Part shown: piece after piece, positions 58,713 to 64,000 of the stretch
Position numbering within the stretch: the stretch's first letter is position 1
How the letters are laid out: every line of letters begins with the position of its first letter
Assembly: GCA_932521035.1 (NCBI GenBank)
Contig: OW051494.1
Coordinates: forward strand, 4,388,001-4,452,000
Direction of reading: 5' to 3'
Source: Oscheius dolichura
Taxonomy: Eukaryota > Nematoda > Chromadorea > Rhabditida > Rhabditidae
DNA length: 64,000 bases
Notes under the pieces: generated by a model
Databases searched by the model: none
The model's input: only the letters and a program-made list of their open reading frames with translations
What the model was told of the DNA's origin: nothing
Position numbers and translations under genes: made by a program

Positions 58713-59743
58713 ATGACCACCTTTTTGGGTCGTATTCCTTTCGGCTACTCTGCCCTCATTATCACTATTCATGGGGTGAGTTATCCTCTTCTTCTTTTAA
58801 TTCTGCTGGCCGTTCCTCATTATTCAAAGGGAGGAAGAGTCAAACAATTTTCCTTGTTCAGTGTTTCCCGTCGTTTTCGAATCTGCCTCCCCCGGTGGTC
58901 CATCACGAGTGTGTCCAGAACAGCAGGTATGTTCCGTTAAAACCGTCTGGTCCAGCTGTTGTCCAGCCAGTGACCGGATTACTGGCTACGATTTACGATT
59001 AACCTAAAGCCCTGGTTTTTATGGTTTGAAAACTAGTTCTGTCTCTTCTTTTAAGGAGCGGCTGTGTGCCCGGCTTTATCTGTGGCAAGTATGGCTGTGC
59101 CCGGGAGAGGAAGGCCTTCGGGGTGAAGAGTCTCCGGGAGTTGGCCGCCAGCAACGACGACAGCATCACTCCCATGAAATATCTGACCGCCACCAAGGTA
59201 TTCGAGGGGGCAGGACGACAGAGAAATTGGATGTCTAGAATGTAGCCGCCATGTTCTTTCGATGTTGCGAGGACAATCTGCTCCCCGATGGCTGCCTGGA
59301 GAAGTGTAGCTTCGCCTCCTACAACAAGAAGACTGTAAGCAGTTATCCTCCTTTCCAGACTCGAGCCTCCTTCCAGATATTGACAATGGTTCTACGACAA
59401 GGCACATGCCCAGTACAGGCACTTCCCGTGGTAAGTGATATGCTCCCTCGTTAATCTGTCCCATAGATCCACTACTGTGCTTCCGGTTCCAACGACCATC
59501 GCGCCTGTTGTTCCGGCCGGGGTATCCCTGAGCCGTGCCTGATCTTCTGTGGCCCTCCGTTCGATCAGTCCACTGTCAATACCCAGCACATGTTCTGTAT
59601 GGAGCATCTCGACTCCATGAAAGGTTAGCCCCTCCCAACTACCCCTTCATTCCAATTCAGCCTGTTTTTACGAGGACTTCCGGAAGAAGCTATCCATCCG
59701 CCGTCAAAAATTGAACGTCGGCAGGAGTCATCACCATTTCTAA
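58713..59743 (+). CDS. Secreted DB-module protein 2
   Basis: Exons 58713-58775, 58862-58926, 59056-59197, 59239-59334, 59377-59430, 59467-59623 and 59661-59743 total 660 nt (219 aa). The N-terminal hydrophobic stretch is short but could be a signal peptide. Then comes PGFICGKYGCARERKAF, matching the paralogue at 57.8 kb, and a DB module: FFRCCEDNLLPDGCLEKC, IHYCASGSNDHRACCSGRG, CLIFCGPP, and MEHLDSMKACFYEDF. The tail is basic and His-rich. The fourth exon, 96 nt, has the same length and phase as its counterpart in the paralogue, so the two arose by duplication and inversion. AATAAA follows at 59758. Confidence 0.88.
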
Positions 59744-59757
59744 TTGTCGAATTGAAT

Positions 59758-59763
59758 AATAAA
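59758..59763 (+). terminator. Polyadenylation signal of DB-module gene 2
   Basis: AATAAA 15 nt after the stop codon. Confidence 0.6.
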
Positions 59764-60106
59764 CCAGTCCCCTTGGGGGATGGCCTCCTCCTCCTCCCTT
59801 CACGGGGGCTAACATAATGAGACAAGAAATTGTGATGTTTCGTCCTCCCGATGAGAAATCGACCCTCGGCCCCGGTAATCTCCGTCTTGTTCGAGCCCTC
59901 GTCCACGGGGATTAGGCTCCTGGTTGGTGCCGTTGTTGGCAGTTCATCTCTTCTCTCCTCCTCCTTCTCGGCCGGCTTCATTCACATGCAAATTTGATTC
60001 TGGCCAACGTCTTTTTAGCCCGGGCATAACCTGGCAGAGAGGCCCCTCTCGTGCCTCGTTTCCTCCTCGTCTGCAGACTCCCTCTAATGAAACATCCTCA
60101 GATGCC
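59764..60106. other. Spacer before the one-Ig gene
   Basis: About 340 nt without an exon; the overlapping open frames show no protein-like signal. Confidence 0.4.
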
Positions 60107-60563
60107 ATGGAACTCCTAATCCTGCCCCTCCTCTTTACGGCCATCTCAGCCGAGGATAAACTCTACTTCTCCAAAACAAACAAGGTTCTTTCCCCTACGG
60201 ATTCAGTGGAAACGAACAGTTCAGGGACCACACATAGTGAGACACTCCTTCTTCAGCAACCAGTACCGCATCGGCTACAAACTGAAGCTCTTCTGTGAGG
60301 CCCAGGGGCATCCGATGCCGAGTATTACCTGGTACAAGGAGGGCAGGGAACTGTCTCCCGAGTACAGGACTACGGTATCCAACTTTATACTGAACCAGAG
60401 TGAATTCCTTTAGATATTTGAGGAGCGCTTTTCGAGCCACGTCGCGTCCCGATTCCAAATAGACCTCACGAGGGTCACGGACGCCGGCGAATATGAATGC
60501 CTCGCCCAAAACAACCAAGGAGCTAACATGCGCAAGTTCAAGGTCTCGTACAGTTTGAAATAA
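60107..60563 (+). CDS. Secreted protein with one immunoglobulin domain (oig-like)
   Basis: Three exons, 60107-60184, 60225-60374 and 60414-60563, give 378 nt (125 aa). A signal peptide (MELLILPLLFTAISA) is followed by a single I-set Ig domain: LKLFCEAQGHPMPSITWYKEG with the first Cys and the core Trp, and TDAGEYECLAQNNQG with the DxGxYxC motif. No membrane segment or GPI signal follows. In C. elegans, small one-Ig proteins (OIG) act in synapse placement and neuronal connectivity; whether that holds here is inference from architecture. Introns are 39-40 nt. Confidence 0.85.
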
Positions 60564-60775
60564 ACGAGGTTCAACCGCTCTTTTGCTCCCTTCCTTTCCT
60601 AAATTAGGAACAACGGCTCGTCTCATCGACTGTGTCGGCAGGAGACGAGCGTGACTTCTCGCAAAACAAAAAGACACATTAGGGGGCTGTTTACGGCCAT
60701 TACCGCGGCCTGTCGTTTCTCCGAATAAAAAGAAGAAAAATGAAAAATGTCTTCATTTGGTCGTTCTCTCTGATC
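60564..60775. other. Convergent gap between one-Ig gene and TMEM131
   Basis: Only 212 nt separate the two stop codons; AATAAA on + at 60724-60729 lies within 50 nt of the TMEM131 stop, so the 3' ends of the two transcripts probably overlap or abut. Confidence 0.55.
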
Positions 60776-63700
60776 TTATTCCTCCTTCCTCTTCTCGTTC
60801 TGGCTAAGTAGATTTGCCCAAGAGGCAGACGGCCCCTCACTCTGGTTCTGCGACCACAGGTCGAAGTCTCCACCTGGAATGGCTACCATTAGAAGAGAAC
60901 AGCTCTCTAATCGTTACCGGAAAAGATGGTGCCGAAGGATGTGCCCAGGGAGAGACCAGGATTGGCGGGGTCCGTCCAGACACTGGCTCCCTCTGCCGTG
61001 TGCTGCTGGTTCCATAGCCTCGCCGCGTCTTGAGCCTCGGATGTCCCCGGCTGCGGCAGCCACTGTGTCCCGGGAGCAAGCGACGGCACCTGCCACGACG
61101 CGCCTGGCTGGTTGGCTTCCAAAGAGTACAGATCGTCCAGCGGCAAAGGCACCGGCATTGGCCAGTCGCCGAATGTGCCTGAACGTCACTCATTATCAAC
61201 TGCTTCTCCGAAAACTGACTAGTTCTTGTCCTCGCGGCCGGCTCCTCGGGTATCTCTTCGACCACGGGGGTGTCCACCTTCTTGCCCTTTCCCCTCTTTC
61301 CTCTCTTCCGATGTCTCACTTTCTTCTCTTCCCCGATACTGCTCACCGCACTCTCACTTCCCCAGTCTGAGCCGCTTCCCTTCAATTGTTCCGAGGCCGC
61401 CACCAAAGCGCTGAAGTCATCTTCCAGACTACCTGAATTGTTTTCTGTCAACTCGAGAGAAAGGGGCACAAACCGGCGACGACGGCCTCGTCCATCCAGT
61501 CGGGAGCAGCGCTGTTGTCGCTGGCTACGCTCATTTCGCCCTCGCTGGGGTTGCGATGTCTCAGCGAAACACCCAGGTTGGACGGAGACGCCTCACTCGC
61601 GCTGTCGTCTTGGAATGGCACTTGGAGTTCGAGCTGTTCGCGTGCATCAAACGAAGAATGGGACACGAGTGAAGGCGTTGGAGTAGGCGGCCGGTATGAC
61701 ATGGCGTCATCCTGGTCGTCCTGTAGGTAATATTCCGGTCGAAGCAAAACGTAAGGAGGCAAGCCAGGCAGTTGCACAAATGGTAGGTTGATGTCTCCGG
61801 GCAGAGGCAGCGGAAGGCTATCCGCCTCCAAGATCTGCTCGTTCCTCGTCGTTGACAACTGTCTTTGCGAGGTGGAGGGCGACCGGGTGGCTGTGATTCG
61901 TTCCGGGGGCGGCTTCCTCTCAGGCGTTCCCCTCGAGAGTCTCCTACTCGCCTCCGCGGCCACGTCAAAGTTGTCCATCAGTCTCTGCGTCTTCTCCAAC
62001 TTCTGTGCCATCTTCTTCTCGATCTCGGTGCTCTTCTTCCTCTGATTCTCCTTGTCCAATCTCTGGTTCGTCGGCGCTTTGGGCGAAACAGACGTCTTAC
62101 CCCTGAACGGTCTACCATTACTCCCTCTAATGCGTTGTACTTACGCCAGTTTGTTGTTGTTATTATTAACGGGAGCCAGGGCCTTCTTCTGCTGTCCTCC
62201 ATTCTTCTGTTGAGTGGCCGCCTTCTGTTTCGCTGGATCCTCTTTAGGATCTCCCTTGTGCCTTGTTTTCGACCCCACAACCGACATCTTGGCCTTCTTC
62301 TTTTTCTGCAAATCTCTTCATATAGCCATCCCCCTCATCGTTGATACCTTTGGCTGTGATTGTTGAGGTGTGGGCCCTCCGTTCCTGTACACCAGAGTGA
62401 GTTTCCAGACGTAGTGGACTGCTTTGAGGACTTTGTTAGCGAACTTGTAGAAGTATATCGAAGTGGCCGAGGCGTCGGCAGCTGCGTTGAGGCTGGAGGG
62501 CTGGGTGGAGCCTTTCCAGGTGTCCTTCGGAGGAGGCGTCTTCCTGACGGGGTCGATGTTGTTCAGATCGAAGACGGGTCTCGGCGTGGAGTACTGCTCC
62601 CGGATGGCACACGCTATAGCCCGATCTCCTTCGAGATAGGCACAAGCCAGTACACAGATCAGGCAGAAACTGAAAAGACCTGTAAACAGGTGTTGAGGGA
62701 GACATACACGAGGGCGGTGACACAGCTATAGTACATGAGATTCTCGAACGGCGGCCGGGGAAGGGCCCGATGACAACGGGGCATCATGTCGACCGGCACA
62801 GTAGCGGCCAGTGGGAAGAGCCACGAGGACCCGTTCATGTGCATATACAACTGGAGGTCAGCCTCGTTGGTGGTTGAGAGGAAATCCGGTGTATACCTAA
62901 AAGAGGGATTAATCCAGAGGAGACAAAGAAGTCGTGAGAAATACGCGAAATCATTTGCATAATCAGGGACTTACGCGATGTCGAGGGAGTACGTCTCGTT
63001 GGGGCCGAGGCGGAAGGGGTAGCAGTTGAGGATACGGAAGCCGCGGTTCTCACACGGGAAGCCGTTGATACTCATGTTGACGATGGAAAAAGGCACCTCG
63101 CCCGTGTTCGAGACGGCGAACGGGCGGCGGACGGTCAACGTGGAGTGCAACTTGTGCATCAGACCTAAGGAGATGGTATTTAACCTGAGGGATAGCCTTA
63201 CGTTTTGGATTGTTGCAGTCGGAGAGGTGGTCGTGTCTAATTTCGAAGAGTAGGGGGGTCTTCGACCTAGCCTCTACTCCCTCCACCTTCATTCCAATCC
63301 GCGCTCCCCTTCCGTAGACGACAACCGGCTCGATGACTGTCAGGTTGTTTCGAATCAGAAGCAACGATGACCGAAGGGTGTAGTCCGATGGTAGGAAGCC
63401 CAGCCTCAGTCGTATTTTGGTATGAGGCTTGAGCAGGAGAGAGAGCGTGAACTTGGGGACAGTCTGATGGATAGCCGCCTCCAGCTCTTCCCTCAGTTGG
63501 GGAACGGGGCTGTCCGGCTTGAGGGTGAACAGTTCCGTATCGCGGAGGGAGAACATCAGTGTCTCGTTCATTTCCACCTAAAATTGGGAATAGAAATGGA
63601 AAGAATAAGGAACCAACATGGGAAGTCAGGGGTGTCAGCAGATGTTCTCTGAAGAATTCGACCACAGCTTCGGCGTCGGGATATATGACCAGGGGAATGA

Positions 63701-64000
63701 CCTGGACCACAATAGGAACCGCCGTTGGATTGGACAGAGTGAGATTGACTATCTGAACCGTCGTCTTTAATTGAGAAAAAGATCCTCCGTACCGTGAAGT
63801 TTCCTAGAGCTGTCAGGGGGAAGTGTACTGAGTTTCGAGTAAGCAGCCGAGGCCAAATCAGTTCCGCCGTAGTTGGAATCTATAACAACGCATAATTTGG
63901 CCCTGTCAGTGCCACCAACCCTGATATTCTTGGCCTTGTCCGTGTCGAGGACGATGGTCGTGTTGACCAGGTGCTTCCCTGCCGTCACGAGATTGTCGAA
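60776..64000 (-). CDS. TMEM131: TMEM131, C-terminal part (runs off the right edge)
   Basis: TMEM131 family proteins recruit collagen cargo in the ER through lumenal ASH/PapD-like domains and bind the COPII/TRAPP machinery with the cytosolic tail. The visible part includes lumenal beta-sandwich sequence (PFAVSNTGEVPFSIVNMSIN then PCENRGFRILNCYPFRLGP, about 63130-63010) and a further part (LQLYMHMNGSSWLFPLAATV), then one membrane segment (YSCVTALVYVSLNTCLQVFS, about 62735-62660). The cytosolic tail is basic near 62250-62150, with a coiled-coil-like stretch (EIEKKMAQKLEKTQRLMDN), then Pro/Ser/acidic sequence; it ends WANLLSQNEKRKEE at 60776. The start is beyond 64000. Identification rests on the PCE(x)nGF-NC-P pattern and layout. 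Confidence 0.85.

Overview
The window is animal nuclear DNA and most likely comes from a nematode. The genes are intron-rich but very compact: many introns are only 36-45 nt, and gaps between genes are often 100-400 nt. Two genes at 57.0-59.7 kb encode secreted DB-module proteins, a family known mainly from nematodes. There is also a ShK-type secreted peptide, a one-Ig secreted protein of the nematode oig kind, and several start codons sit just downstream of strong 3' splice acceptors, as expected if mRNAs are trans-spliced. Genes such as calpain-7 and a Polycomb-type chromobox protein suggest a lineage away from Caenorhabditis, but I cannot name the species.

Layout. 1-15 kb (GC-rich): chromobox protein (+), phosphorylase kinase alpha subunit (-), calpain-7 (+). 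15-38.3 kb (AT-rich): an array of genes, nearly all on +, for basic cell functions and genome maintenance. In order they are a SMAP-type ArfGAP, PIG-T, ORC3, two tandem VMA21 paralogues, PDCD2, a BRCT protein resembling SLF1, CINP, CTR9, a small unknown gene and EXO1. One GC-rich gene, a secreted Cu/Zn superoxide dismutase, sits in this array on the minus strand. 38.4-64 kb (GC-rich): an ABCG-type transporter with degenerate ATPase motifs and a 719-bp tandem duplication, a 12-cysteine secreted peptide (-), a long gene for a probable muscle/cytoskeletal scaffold (+) with a ShK-peptide gene nested antisense in an intron, a head-to-head pair of DB-module genes, a one-Ig protein (+), and the C-terminal part of TMEM131 (-), which runs off the right edge.

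How they fit together. The AT-rich array looks like one or more nematode operons: same strand, short gaps (down to 2 nt), acceptor-like AG sites just before start codons, and products shared by all dividing cells (replication origin, SMC5/6 recruitment, ATR/CDK2 partner, PAF1 complex, 5' exonuclease, GPI anchoring, V-ATPase assembly). The GC-rich flanks hold individually oriented genes for muscle, metabolism, secretion and extracellular proteins. Repeats worth noting are a 535-bp foldback element in an EXO1 intron, an inverted partial copy of ORC3 downstream of ORC3, and a double hairpin between calpain-7 and SMAP. No rRNA, tRNA or CRISPR was seen. Exon boundaries were worked out by eye. Where I give full exon lists the totals are divisible by three; in other genes only the outer limits and recognisable exons are supported.
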